A stretch of DNA of 34,439 bases from NCBI GenBank assembly GCA_016794525.1, contig JAEUJY010000086.1:1-34439 (forward strand), read 5' to 3'. The position numbers and the translations under genes were made by a program. The stretch comes from Myxococcales bacterium (lineage in GTDB: Bacteria > Myxococcota_A > Polyangia > Haliangiales > Haliangiaceae). Numbering within the stretch: the stretch's first letter is position 1; each line of letters begins with the position of its first letter. The notes beneath the pieces are model-generated. The model was not told the DNA's origin, searched no databases, and saw only the letters and a list, made by a program, of their open reading frames with translations. Below, one piece after another: positions 1-10,068 of the stretch.

Positions 1-2
1 CG

Positions 3-1298
3 GGCAGCCCGACCCACGCCGCGCGCCGGGCCGCCGCGGTCGCCGCGGTCGCCGGGCCGCGCCACCTCGACCTGCGGCGCGCGCTGGTGGCCCGGCTGCG
101 CGCGCTGCCGCGCGCCGGCGGGCTCGACCTGGCCGCGGCGACGGCGCCGTTGACCGCCGTCGAGGCCGCGGCGATCGACGCGCCGGCGGGCACGCCGCTG
201 CCGGCGTACCTGATCGCCAAGGCGGCCCGCAGCTGGGACGCGTCGCTCGACGAGCTGATCGCGCAGCGCGTGCTGCCGTCGGCCGAGGTGCTGGCGCAGA
301 CGCTGCCGCAGATCACCGCGGTGGTGCGCGCCGAGTCGCTGCCCGATCCGGGCGCCCGCGCGATCTACGCGGCGATCTACGCGGCGTTCCGGCGCCGCCG
401 CGGCCTCCTGCTCGTCGACTACCAGCACCAGGTGCGGATCGACGAGCTGCCGTGGATCCGCGCGCTCGAGGCGACGCGGCCCGACCCCGCGGCCGTCGCG
501 CCCCGGGCCAGCGAGACGCTGGCGGCGGTGGGCGCGGCGGTGGTGCGCGGCTACCCGCAGACGATCACGCCCAACAAGCTGGTCACCGAGCTGGCGGCGC
601 TGGCCACCGCCGCCGGCCTGCGCCTGCCGCTGGTCGAGGAGCTCGCGGCCGACATCTTCATGGGCGGCTTCACCGCGAAGTTCGTGGCGGCGGCGCAGGC
701 CGCCGCGGCGCTCCTCGGCGGCTCGCTGTACGCGCGCTACTTCGCCGCCGACCCGGCCGCGATCGCGGCGCTGCCGCGCACCGACGATCCGACCTCGCCC
801 GCGTTTGCGGCGCTGTGCGAGCGGCGGGCCGGCGGCGTCGCCGGCGGCCACCGGGTCGCGGCGCGCGGCGTGGTGATCGAGCAGGCGCAGATCCTGACCA
901 CCCACAACCTCGCGCTGCTGTTCGGGCTGCCCGGGGTGCCTGCGGCGATCGCGCCGCGGGCGCTGGCCGAGCGGACCTGGCGCTGGATCGTCGGGCGGCT
1001 GCGGCGACCGGTCCCGCACCGGCACGCCGAGCTGATCCGCCTGAAGAACACCGCGTACGCCTGGCGCCAGCTGGTGTTCTACCTGGCGTTCGACGACGAC
1101 GTGCCCGGGTTCGTCGCGTGGGCGCGCGGCCACCTCGCGCGCGCCGATCCGGCGCTGGCGGCGCGCTTCGCGCCGGCGCTGATCGGGCTGGAGCTGGCGG
1201 CGGCCGGCGTCGACGCCGCGAGCCCGGCGTTCGCGGCCGGCGGCGGGCGAGTCTTCACCGGGTGGACGATCGGTCCGCACTGGCTCGCGGCGCCCTGA
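3..1298 (+). CDS. Unrecognised protein, 5'-truncated by window edge
   Basis: The reading frame is open from base 3 with no stop before it, so this is the 3' part of a longer gene. A GTG at 87 lies inside the open frame and need not be the start. The visible part is about 430 residues, rich in alanine and arginine, with helix-like segments and no signal peptide or clear membrane span. Conserved-looking stretches include YPQTITPNKLVTEL, the segment around ADIFMGGFTAKF, and VVIEQAQILTTHNLALLF. I do not recognise the family and see no catalytic motif. It ends 6 bases before the stop of the convergent phospholipase D gene. The frame and codon use are convincing; the function is unknown. Confidence 0.75.
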   Translation, partial: GSPTHAARRAAAVAAVAGPRHLDLRRALVARLRALPRAGGLDLAAATAPLTAVEAAAIDAPAGTPLPAYLIAKAARSWDASLDELIAQRVLPSAEVLAQTLPQITAVVRAESLPDPGARAIYAAIYAAFRRRRGLLLVDYQHQVRIDELPWIRALEATRPDPAAVAPRASETLAAVGAAVVRGYPQTITPNKLVTELAALATAAGLRLPLVEELAADIFMGGFTAKFVAAAQAAAALLGGSLYARYFAADPAAIAALPRTDDPTSPAFAALCERRAGGVAGGHRVAARGVVIEQAQILTTHNLALLFGLPGVPAAIAPRALAERTWRWIVGRLRRPVPHRHAELIRLKNTAYAWRQLVFYLAFDDDVPGFVAWARGHLARADPALAARFAPALIGLELAAAGVDAASPAFAAGGGRVFTGWTIGPHWLAAP

Positions 1299-1304
1299 CG
1301 GCGC

Positions 1305-3488
1305 TCACGAGTACAGGCGATCGGGCCACAGCCGGCTGGCCACCGCGCGGTGCGGCGCCTCGCGCCGCCAGTACGCCGACTCGCGATCGATCGGGTAGGC
1401 GGCGGCGAGCATCGCGTCGAGCCGCGCGGTCAGCGCGCCGGCGATCGCCGGCGACTCGATGACCAGGTTGACCTCGCGCTCCCAGTGGCTGGCGGTGGCG
1501 TCGAGGTTGGCGGTGCCGACGCTGGCGATGCAGCCGTCGACCACCACCAGCTTGGCGTGGACGTACGGGCGGATCGCGCCGCCGCGCGCGGTGATCGACG
1601 GCGCCGGCGGCACGACGAACTCCGCGACCCGCACCCCGGCGGCCAGCAGCGGCTCGTAGCGCCGCTTGACCATGTACTCGAACAGCTCGCGGTGGCGCGG
1701 CCCGTCGAAGAAGCTGCCGTCGCCGCGGCGGGCCAGGCCGTTGCCGGTGAGGATGTCGACCTGGACCCCGCGCTGCGCGGCCGCGATCAGCCGCAGCGCC
1801 AGGTCGGCGATCACCGGGAAGTCGTTGACGACGATCAGCCGGGTGCGGGCGCCGGCGAACAGCGCGTCGTAGGCCGCCATCGCGCGGGCGTCGTCGACTC
1901 CGTCGTGGGTGATCACCCGCGCGATCGCGTCGCCGGCCGGCGCGGGCGCCGTCGGGGTCGGCAGCGGGCCGCCGCCGTTGCGCCGCCAGTTGGCCGCGAA
2001 CACCTCCTCGAGCTCGGCCACCAGCGGGCCGCGCACCCGGGCGTGGGCGTCGAGCCATGGGATCGCGTCGTGCGGCGTCGCGTCGTCGATCGTCACCTCG
2101 TCCCAGCCCAGGTAGTACTCGTCGGCGCCGTTGCGGCCGGTGACGTAGGCGATCGCGCCGTCGATGATCGCCAGCTTGCGGTGGTCGCGCTGCTTGAGCG
2201 CGACGGTGTCGACGCCGGTGCCCAGCGTGATCGGATCCGACGCGACCACCTCGACGCCGGGCTGGTCCTGCAGCTCGGCGAGCACCGGGTTGGTGCGGCC
2301 CAGCACCTGGTGGCGGCTGTACAGCGCGTCGACCACCAGCCGCACCGCGACGCCGGCCCGGCCGCGCTCGCGCAGCAGCTCGACCAGCTCGGTGGCGAAC
2401 CGCCCCGCCTTGAGGATGTAGAACTGCAGGTGGATGCTGCGGGTGGCGGCGGCGAGGTCGGCGAACAGCGCGGCGCGGGCGGCGCGGTTGTCGAGCTCGA
2501 GGTCGATCGCGTTGCCGCCGGCCGCGGTGGTGGCGGTCATCAGGTCCAGCCGGCGGGCCAGCCCGGCCGGGCCGGTGGCGGCGTCGCGGGCGGCCACGAA
2601 CGCCGCGGCGGCGGCGCGCAGGTCGGCGAGGCCGTCGGGCGCGTCGAGCCGCGCCGCGAGCTGCGCCAGCGTCAGCGCCGGCAGCCCGACCGCGGCGGCG
2701 CCGTCGACGGCGGTGGCGGTCGTGATCGCGGCGACCAGCGGCACGCCGGCGGCGCGGGTGCGGCGCACCAGCAGGCGCGCGTTGACCACGCCGAAGTCCA
2801 GCCCCAGCGTCTCGATCTCGCGCTCGCGCGCCGCGACCGCCAGCACCGCCGCCGGCGGCAGGCCCAGCGCCGCGAGCTGCGCGTGGCGGGCGTCGACCTG
2901 CGCCGCCGCGTCGAGCTCGGCCCAGCACAGCGCGACGCCGCGGTCGGCCAGCGCGACCAGCGGCGCCAGCGCCGCGGCGTCGGCGCCGTCGAGGAGGCGG
3001 GCGTCGGCCACCACCACCGGATGATCGTCCACGACCTGCAGCCGGGCGATCGGCTGCGGCGCGATCAGCTCGTCGCCGTCGGGATCGCGCAGCGCCGAGG
3101 CGACCGCGTAGTGCCCCGGCGCGGTCGGCGTGTACGCGCACACCGCCGCGCCCAGGTCGCTGGTCTTGCCGTTGCCGACGTGGTGGCCGTCGACGAAGAA
3201 CGCCACCTCCAGCTCGGCCGGGGTGCCGGCCTCGAGCCGCGCCACCAGCTCGACCGCGCCGCCCACGCAGGCGATCCGATCGAACCCTCCCTCGAGGCCG
3301 GCCCGGGCCTGCTGGCGCTCGGCCAGCCACAGCGCCAGCGACCCCTGGGCCAGCGCGGTCAGCTCGGCCAGCGTGCCGCCGCGCTCGGCGGCCTCGGCGG
3401 CGCTGGCCATCGCGCGCCCCGGCATCAGCTCGGCGATGACCTCGAGGATGCGCTCGGTCCAGGAGCGCGACGGCGGATCGGCTGCCAC
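1305..3488 (-). CDS. Phospholipase D-family protein (cardiolipin synthase-like), two HKD motifs
   Basis: The 727-residue product carries two HKD motifs, H436-K438-D443 (in DHRKLAIIDG) and H644-K646-D651 (in YVHAKLVVVDG). Each is followed by the usual G-N/S-N segment (TGRNGADEY, VGTANLDATA). This is the phospholipase D superfamily: phosphatidyl transfer or phosphodiester cleavage, as in cardiolipin synthase. The first 310 residues are unusual: an Ig-like beta region around 75-152 (with FFVDGHHVGNGKT), then an alpha/beta stretch at 158-262 that might be a degenerate HAD-like or phosphatidate phosphatase-like domain (uncertain). No membrane spans are evident, unlike classical cardiolipin synthases. 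The frame opens further upstream, but I chose GTG at 3488 because GGAGG lies eight bases before it and the extra 72 residues would overlap the divergent gene. Whether the substrate is a lipid cannot be told. Confidence 0.85.
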   Translation of the reverse strand: MAADPPSRSWTERILEVIAELMPGRAMASAAEAAERGGTLAELTALAQGSLALWLAERQQARAGLEGGFDRIACVGGAVELVARLEAGTPAELEVAFFVDGHHVGNGKTSDLGAAVCAYTPTAPGHYAVASALRDPDGDELIAPQPIARLQVVDDHPVVVADARLLDGADAAALAPLVALADRGVALCWAELDAAAQVDARHAQLAALGLPPAAVLAVAAREREIETLGLDFGVVNARLLVRRTRAAGVPLVAAITTATAVDGAAAVGLPALTLAQLAARLDAPDGLADLRAAAAAFVAARDAATGPAGLARRLDLMTATTAAGGNAIDLELDNRAARAALFADLAAATRSIHLQFYILKAGRFATELVELLRERGRAGVAVRLVVDALYSRHQVLGRTNPVLAELQDQPGVEVVASDPITLGTGVDTVALKQRDHRKLAIIDGAIAYVTGRNGADEYYLGWDEVTIDDATPHDAIPWLDAHARVRGPLVAELEEVFAANWRRNGGGPLPTPTAPAPAGDAIARVITHDGVDDARAMAAYDALFAGARTRLIVVNDFPVIADLALRLIAAAQRGVQVDILTGNGLARRGDGSFFDGPRHRELFEYMVKRRYEPLLAAGVRVAEFVVPPAPSITARGGAIRPYVHAKLVVVDGCIASVGTANLDATASHWEREVNLVIESPAIAGALTARLDAMLAAAYPIDRESAYWRREAPHRAVASRLWPDRLYS

Positions 3489-3534
3489 CGCCGCATCCTC
3501 CGCGCCGTGGTGGCCGCGCGCAAGCCCGTGGCGG

Positions 3535-3540
3535 TACGAT
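3535..3540 (+). promoter_or_regulatory. -10-like box TACGAT, possibly for a leaderless transcript
   Basis: TACGAT ends six bases before the ATG at 3547, which would put the transcript start on or next to the start codon. No Shine-Dalgarno sequence precedes that ATG. No convincing -35 lies 17 bases upstream, so the call is tentative. Confidence 0.3.
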
Positions 3541-3546
3541 GCCGGG

Positions 3547-5292
<1,746 letters not shown>

Positions 5293-5820
5293 TCACCGCC
5301 GGCGGCGCGGCCGGCGGCGGCACCACCAGCGCCGTCGACACCGGCACCTCCTCGCGGCCCTCGGGGTGGTGCTCGTTGTCCATGAAGTACATCCGGGTCG
5401 GGGTCAGGCGGAAGAAGCCGTGGGTGCCGGGGTTGACGCCGATCCGCACCGGGTCGGTCTCGCCGTGCCACAGCGCCGCGGCGAACGGGAACCGCCGCAG
5501 GTAGGCGGCGGCGACGCGCGTGCGCTCGCCGACCGCGTCGACCGCCTCGACCGTCCCCTCGAGCTGGATGCCCTTCATCGCCAGCCACGAGGTGCAGTCG
5601 TCGTTGATCGTGCCGGCGGCCTGGCCGGTGGCGCGCAGGTTCTGGCCGTGGCGGGTGACCGCGACCGAGGTGAAGTACAGCTGCGGGCCCTCGTGCACGT
5701 ACAGCACCGCGGCGCTCCACAGCCCGGCGGGGCCGGTGGTCGCGAGGTTGAGCGTGGTGTGGCCGTCGAGGTAGGCGGCGACGCGGTCGGCGAGCGTGAG
5801 CGACATGGCGGACTCCTTGG

Positions 5821-6780
5821 TCAGACGATCGTGGCGACGACGAAGCCGAGGCCGATGCCGACGGCCATCAGCACGAACGCGCCGAGCGTCGCGGCCTGCG
5901 CCGGGATCTGCTCGGCCGGGGTCTCGGGGAAGCGGGCCAGCCGGCGCGCGGCGCGGATCGCCAGCGGCGCGCCGATCACGCCGCCGAGCACCGGCCACGG
6001 CAGGCCGGCCAGCGGCAGCAGCAGCACCGCCGCGAACGCCACCGCCTCGAGGCCGGCGAAGCCCCGCGCGGCGCGCGCGCGCCCCAGCCGCACCACCAGC
6101 GTGCGCTTGCCGGCGGCGGCGTCGGCGCGGGCGTCGGGGAACTCGTTGATCCACAGGAACCCGGCGATCGCGAGCCCGAGCGGCAGCGACGCCCACAGCA
6201 CCGCGGCGTCGACGGTCTGGCGCTGCACGAGGTACGTGCCGACGGCGATCACCGGGCCGTAGGCGAGCGCCACCGCCAGCTCGCCGAAGCCGCGGTAGGC
6301 CAGGGCCAGCGGCGGCGCGTGGTAGAAGTACGCGAGCCCGACGCCGAGCATGCCGAGCCACAGCACCCGCGGCTCGCGGCCGAGCACGATCGCCAGGCCG
6401 GCGGCGATCCCGATCGCGTAGAACGCCGCGGCCATGATCGCGGTCTGGCGCCGGGTCATCAGGCCGTCGACCAGCACCCGCTTGCCGCCCGAGAACGGCG
6501 ATCGCTCGGCGTCGGTCACCGCGGCGTCGGTGCCCGAGTCCCAGTCGAAGATCTCGCCCGACGCGTTCTTGGCCGCCTCGATCGCGAAGATGCCGAGCAC
6601 GGTCAGCGCGAGCCAGCCCCACGCGATCGGGCCGGCGTGGCCGGCGGCGGTCGCGCCGACGATCATCGACGCCACCGAGGCCAGCGTGATCTTGGGATCG
6701 GCGACCCGCCACACGCCCGCGGCGATCGAGCCGTGGGCGGCCGGGGCGGCGAGAGGGGCGGGCAGGGTGGTGGTGGTCAT
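5821..6780 (-). CDS. UbiA-family prenyltransferase (MenA-like)
   Basis: This is a 319-residue multi-spanning membrane enzyme. UbiA-type enzymes join a polyprenyl diphosphate to an aromatic or other acceptor at the cytoplasmic membrane. Both aspartate-rich Mg-diphosphate motifs are visible. The first runs from N72 through E76, D79, D81 and D85 (NASGEIFDWDSGTD), followed by SPFSGGKRVLVDG. The second is N212-EFP-D216-ARA-D220, followed by AAGKRTLVVRLG, the arrangement seen in 1,4-dihydroxy-2-naphthoate prenyltransferases. About eight hydrophobic segments fit the family. The start is ATG at 6780 with GGAGG four bases upstream, 10 bases after the kinase-like gene. The acceptor is unknown: a menaquinone precursor is one option, and homogentisate or another ring is possible given the phytol kinase-like partner. 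Family confidence is high, substrate confidence low. Confidence 0.92.
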   Translation of the reverse strand: MTTTTLPAPLAAPAAHGSIAAGVWRVADPKITLASVASMIVGATAAGHAGPIAWGWLALTVLGIFAIEAAKNASGEIFDWDSGTDAAVTDAERSPFSGGKRVLVDGLMTRRQTAIMAAAFYAIGIAAGLAIVLGREPRVLWLGMLGVGLAYFYHAPPLALAYRGFGELAVALAYGPVIAVGTYLVQRQTVDAAVLWASLPLGLAIAGFLWINEFPDARADAAAGKRTLVVRLGRARAARGFAGLEAVAFAAVLLLPLAGLPWPVLGGVIGAPLAIRAARRLARFPETPAEQIPAQAATLGAFVLMAVGIGLGFVVATIV

Positions 6781-6790
6781 GGTGCCTCCG

Positions 6791-7459
6791 TCAGGCGAAC
6801 AGCTCCGCCGCGAGCCAGGCCGCGGCCGGGACCAGCAGGTTGTCGGTGCCGCGCGGCGCCGCGGCCTCGGCGATCGCGGCGATCGCGCCGATCGCCAGCG
6901 CGGTCGTCAGCGCCACCGGGTGCGCGAACCACGCGCCGGCGGCGAGCGCGCCGAGCGCCGCGCCGAGCGCGACCGCGGCCGCGCCCTCGAGCGACTTGGC
7001 CTTGGCCCAGGCGAGGCGGAAGCGGTGGCGGCCGAACCGCCGCCCGATCGCGCCGCCCGGTCCGTCGCCCAGCGCCAGCGCCCACAGCCCGACCGCGGCG
7101 GCGAAGCCGTGACCCGCGACCGCGATCGCGGTGAGCGCGGTGGCGGCCAGGCCGTAGTGCACCAGGCCGGGCCAGCGCTCGTCGCCGCCGGTGACCGCGT
7201 GCTCGAGGCGCGCCGCCAGCGGCACCGCGCGCGCCAGCGTCGGCACCAGCGCGAGCCCGACGGTCACGCCGATCGCCAGCAGCAGCGGCGCGGCCGCGCC
7301 GTGCCACGCCGGCCAGCCCAGCGCCCAGCACCCCGCGCCGACGTGCAGCAGATCGCGGGCGTAGGTCGCGCGCAGGCCGAGCGCGCGCAGCGCGATCACC
7401 GCCGCCGCGCCGGCGCCGCCGATCGCCAGCCACAGCGCCAGCCAGCCGAGGTCGCTCAC
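6791..7459 (-). CDS. Phytol/dolichol kinase-like (SEC59/VTE5-type) membrane protein
   Basis: This is a 222-residue hydrophobic protein with about six membrane segments. The diagnostic region is ALGDGPGGAIGRRFGRHRF, followed by KAKSLEGAAAVALG. It matches the GDG-x-x-D-x-x-GRRFG ... KSWEGS pattern of CTP-dependent polyprenol, phytol and dolichol kinases and of the related phosphatidate cytidylyltransferases. The later TDNLLVPAAAW matches the D-N-x-x-x-P element. The usual Asp after GDG is a Gly here (GDGPGG). Such enzymes phosphorylate a long-chain isoprenoid alcohol at the membrane. The GTG start at 7459 overlaps the stop of the upstream oxidoreductase gene as GTGA and has GGAGG five bases upstream, so translation is coupled. 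Next to UbiA it could supply or salvage the prenyl phosphate donor (inference). Confidence 0.8.
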   Translation of the reverse strand: MSDLGWLALWLAIGGAGAAAVIALRALGLRATYARDLLHVGAGCWALGWPAWHGAAAPLLLAIGVTVGLALVPTLARAVPLAARLEHAVTGGDERWPGLVHYGLAATALTAIAVAGHGFAAAVGLWALALGDGPGGAIGRRFGRHRFRLAWAKAKSLEGAAAVALGAALGALAAGAWFAHPVALTTALAIGAIAAIAEAAAPRGTDNLLVPAAAWLAAELFA

Positions 7460-8949
7460 GCCGCCCTCCGCGCGTGCTCGATCGCCGCCACCGTCTCCAT
7501 CGCCGAGGCCGCCGCCAGCTCGGTGCCGATGCCGCGGCCGCCGGCGCCGTCGCCGCACAGGTACAGCCCGGGCACCGGCGTCGCGACGCCGAGGCGATCG
7601 CGCCCGACCTGGCCCGGCACCTGGCCGGTGCAGATCGCGCCGCGGTTGCGCTTGCCCATCCACCCGGCGATCGCGGCGATCGGCGTCCACTCGCTCCACA
7701 CCAGCGCGTCGTCGAGGCCGGGGATGATCTGCCGCATCGCCGCCATCGCCCGCTCGCGCCAGCGCGCCGGCGGATCGGCGGGATCGGGGCGCACCGGGCC
7801 GTAGATGCTGGCGACGATCAGCTGGCCGCCGTCGGGCGCCAGCGACGGATCGTAGTTGGTCGGCACCGGCGCGTAGATCGCCAGCGGATCCGACACCCGG
7901 CCGGCGTCGATGCAGTCGACCGTGCGGCGCATCAGGTCGAGGCTGAGATCGCCGAGCGTCAGGCCCTCGAGCGAGACGCCGCCGATCAGGCAGCCCTCGC
8001 TGACCAGCGGCCGCGCCAGCCCGAGCTTGAGCTGGTGGGCGTTGCCCGACGGCACCAGCGCGTCGACCCGCGCCCGGTACGCCGCCGGCACCTCGGCGCC
8101 GTCGACCAGCGCCAGCAGATCGGCCGGCGCCAGGTTGCACGCCACGGCGGGCGCGCGGTAGGCGTCGCCGGCGGCGGTCACCACCTCGAGGCCGCGATCG
8201 GCCGGGTGGATCGCGGTGACCGCCGCGCCGACGACCACGTCGCCGTCGCGCTCGCCGACCCGCCCGAGGAACGCGTGGCTCAGGCTGTCCATGCCGCCCT
8301 CGACGTACGACAGGCGGTACGCGGCGAGCACGCCGCGCAGCGCGCGGATCGCCTCGCCGGCCGACACCTGCCACGGCGGCAGCACGAAGAAGATGCTGGC
8401 CAGGAAGCTGAACAGGAAGTACGCGCCCGGGTGCTCGGTGTGGCTGCGCACGAACTCGTCGAGCGTGTGGCGGTCCCAGCGGCGCAGCTCCCACTCGGTC
8501 AGCGTGAACACCTGCTCGAGCAGGCGCACCAGCCGCAGCCGTTCGCGCCACCCCAGCCCCAGCGTGCGCGCCGCCTCGAGCGCCACCCGGGCCAGGCCGC
8601 GGCGGTGCGGCGGCGCGGTGATCTGGAACATGCCGCGCGAGCGCACCGGGATCGGATGGGTCAGGAACCGCGGGCGATCGAGCGCGGCCGACGCCAGCGC
8701 CCGCGCCAGCGGGCCGCGATCGCCGTGGGCGATCAGGTGGCTGCCGGTGTCGATCTTCCAGCCGTCCTTCCGGTACGACGCCAGGATGCCGCCGAGGCTG
8801 GGGTTCTTCTCCAGCACCAGCACGCGCGCGCCGTGGTGCGCCAGCAGCCCGGCGGTGACCGCGCCGCCGACGCCGCTGCCGACGACGATCGCGTCGTAGT
8901 CGCGGCGACGACCGCGGGGCCGGGTCGGCGGGGGCGCGACCGCGGTCAT
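7456..8949 (-). CDS. FAD-dependent oxidoreductase, phytoene desaturase/carotenoid isomerase (CrtI)-like
   Basis: The 497-residue product begins with a Rossmann dinucleotide fold: AIVVGSGVGGAVTAGLLAHHG at 20-40, with an acidic residue E47 ending the second strand (LVLEKNPSLGG). It ends with the family's C-terminal FAD motif GLYLCGDGAGGRGIGTELAA. The middle part (WEL, EFVRSHTEHPGAYFL, GGMDSLSHAFL) matches the phytoene dehydrogenase, CrtISO and prolycopene isomerase group. These enzymes desaturate, saturate or isomerise isoprenoid chains or related lipids. No carotenoid gene (crtB, crtE) is nearby, so another isoprenoid substrate is more likely (inference). The start is ATG at 8949 with GGAGG six bases upstream. 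It is the first gene of the minus-strand operon and is divergent from the ATPase pair, separated by 198 bases. Confidence 0.88.
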   Translation of the reverse strand: MTAVAPPPTRPRGRRRDYDAIVVGSGVGGAVTAGLLAHHGARVLVLEKNPSLGGILASYRKDGWKIDTGSHLIAHGDRGPLARALASAALDRPRFLTHPIPVRSRGMFQITAPPHRRGLARVALEAARTLGLGWRERLRLVRLLEQVFTLTEWELRRWDRHTLDEFVRSHTEHPGAYFLFSFLASIFFVLPPWQVSAGEAIRALRGVLAAYRLSYVEGGMDSLSHAFLGRVGERDGDVVVGAAVTAIHPADRGLEVVTAAGDAYRAPAVACNLAPADLLALVDGAEVPAAYRARVDALVPSGNAHQLKLGLARPLVSEGCLIGGVSLEGLTLGDLSLDLMRRTVDCIDAGRVSDPLAIYAPVPTNYDPSLAPDGGQLIVASIYGPVRPDPADPPARWRERAMAAMRQIIPGLDDALVWSEWTPIAAIAGWMGKRNRGAICTGQVPGQVGRDRLGVATPVPGLYLCGDGAGGRGIGTELAAASAMETVAAIEHARRAA

Positions 8950-9109
8950 CGCGGCCTCCGCCGCGAACCGCTTGCGCGTCCTCGCGCGTGGGCTGCGCGC
9001 CCTGCGCGCTCCGCGGTCGAGTTCGAACGCCTACGCATGGCGCCGTGAGGTGCTGCACCGGGTGTGCCATCGACGCCTGCGCGCCGTCGTCGCGACGGTC
9101 GATCGGACC

Positions 9110-9138
9110 TCGACGGGCCGCGACCGCGTCCCTACGCT
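9110..9138 (+). promoter_or_regulatory. Candidate sigma70-type promoter for the ATPase pair, near-leaderless
   Basis: TCGACG at 9110-9115 (one change from TTGACG) is followed after 17 bases by TACGCT at 9133-9138. The ATG lies nine bases further on at 9148, so the 5' leader would be at most about three bases. No Shine-Dalgarno sequence precedes the ATG, which fits a leaderless message. Confidence 0.45.
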
Positions 9139-9147
9139 GGCGTCGCC

Positions 9148-10068
9148 ATGGCCCGCGCGCTCCACGTCGTCACCGGGAAGGGGGGCGTGGGCAAGTCGAC
9201 CGTCGCCGCCGCGCTGGCGATCGGCCTGGCCGGTACCGGTCGCCGCGTGCTGGCGATCGAGCTCGGTCGCGCCGCGGGCTTGTGCCGCACGCTCGCGACC
9301 CGGCCGATGGCGCCCGGCGCGATCGCGACGGTGCTGTCCACGCCCGGGCTGGCGGTGGCGTACTTCGACGGCGCGGTCGCGCTCGCCGAGTACCTGACCC
9401 GCCGCATGCGGCTCGGGCGGCTGGGCCGCGCGGTGATGGCGCACCCGCTGTACCGCGGCTTCGTCGCCGCCGCGCCCGGCGTGCAGGCGCTCCTGGCGAT
9501 GGGCAAGATCCGCGACGAGCTGGTGCTGCAGCGGCTGGGCGACGGGCCGCGCTGGGACGCGGTGGTGGTCGACGCCGGCGCGTCCGGCCACGCGCTCGAG
9601 CACCTGCGCATGCCGGCGGCGGCGGCGGCGACGTTCACCGGCGGGCTGGTGCACCGCGAGGCCGAGGTCAACGCGCGCCTCCTCGCGGATCCCGCGATCA
9701 CCGCGGTGCACGTCGTCGCGACCGCCGAGGATCTGCCGATCGCCGAGGCCGATCAGGTGATCGCGACCCTGCGCGCGCTGGGCCTGCCGATCGGCGCGCT
9801 GTTCGTCAACCAGTGCCGGCCGGTGCCGCCGCCCGGGGCCGCGGCGGTGATCGCGGCGCTGGACACGCGTGGCGACGCGGCGAGCGCGGCGCTGGTCGCG
9901 GTCGCGCGGCGGGCGGCGCTCGCCGCGGCCGAGCAGGAGGCGGCGCTGGCGGGGGCGCGCGCGGCGGTCGCGGTGACCCGCCTGCCGCGGCGGTGGCTGG
10001 CCGACGACGCGGCGCTGGCGCGGGCGCTGGCCCCGGCGGTGCTCGCCGCCGCGGAGGCCGCGCCGTGA
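9148..10068 (+). CDS. Get3/ArsA-like ATPase, first of a tandem pair
   Basis: The 306-residue product begins ALHVVTGKGGVGKSTVAAAL, a deviant Walker A box with the signature lysine before GGVGK. The ArsA/Get3/MinD-type P-loop family uses this lysine across a dimer. Switch-like features follow: WDAVVVDAGASGHALEHLRMP, and late in the protein VNQCRP, similar to the Get3/ArsA adenine-binding region. It is short for the family (Get3 is about 350) and no metal-binding CxxC is seen. I chose ATG at 9148 over the open frame from 9064 because the P-loop should sit close to the N-terminus and a promoter ends just upstream. Its stop overlaps the start of the second ATPase (GTGA), so the two probably form a heterodimer, as reported for the Rv3679-Rv3680 pair of Mycobacterium tuberculosis. 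The cargo or partner is unknown. Confidence 0.87.
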   Translation: MARALHVVTGKGGVGKSTVAAALAIGLAGTGRRVLAIELGRAAGLCRTLATRPMAPGAIATVLSTPGLAVAYFDGAVALAEYLTRRMRLGRLGRAVMAHPLYRGFVAAAPGVQALLAMGKIRDELVLQRLGDGPRWDAVVVDAGASGHALEHLRMPAAAAATFTGGLVHREAEVNARLLADPAITAVHVVATAEDLPIAEADQVIATLRALGLPIGALFVNQCRPVPPPGAAAVIAALDTRGDAASAALVAVARRAALAAAEQEAALAGARAAVAVTRLPRRWLADDAALARALAPAVLAAAEAAP

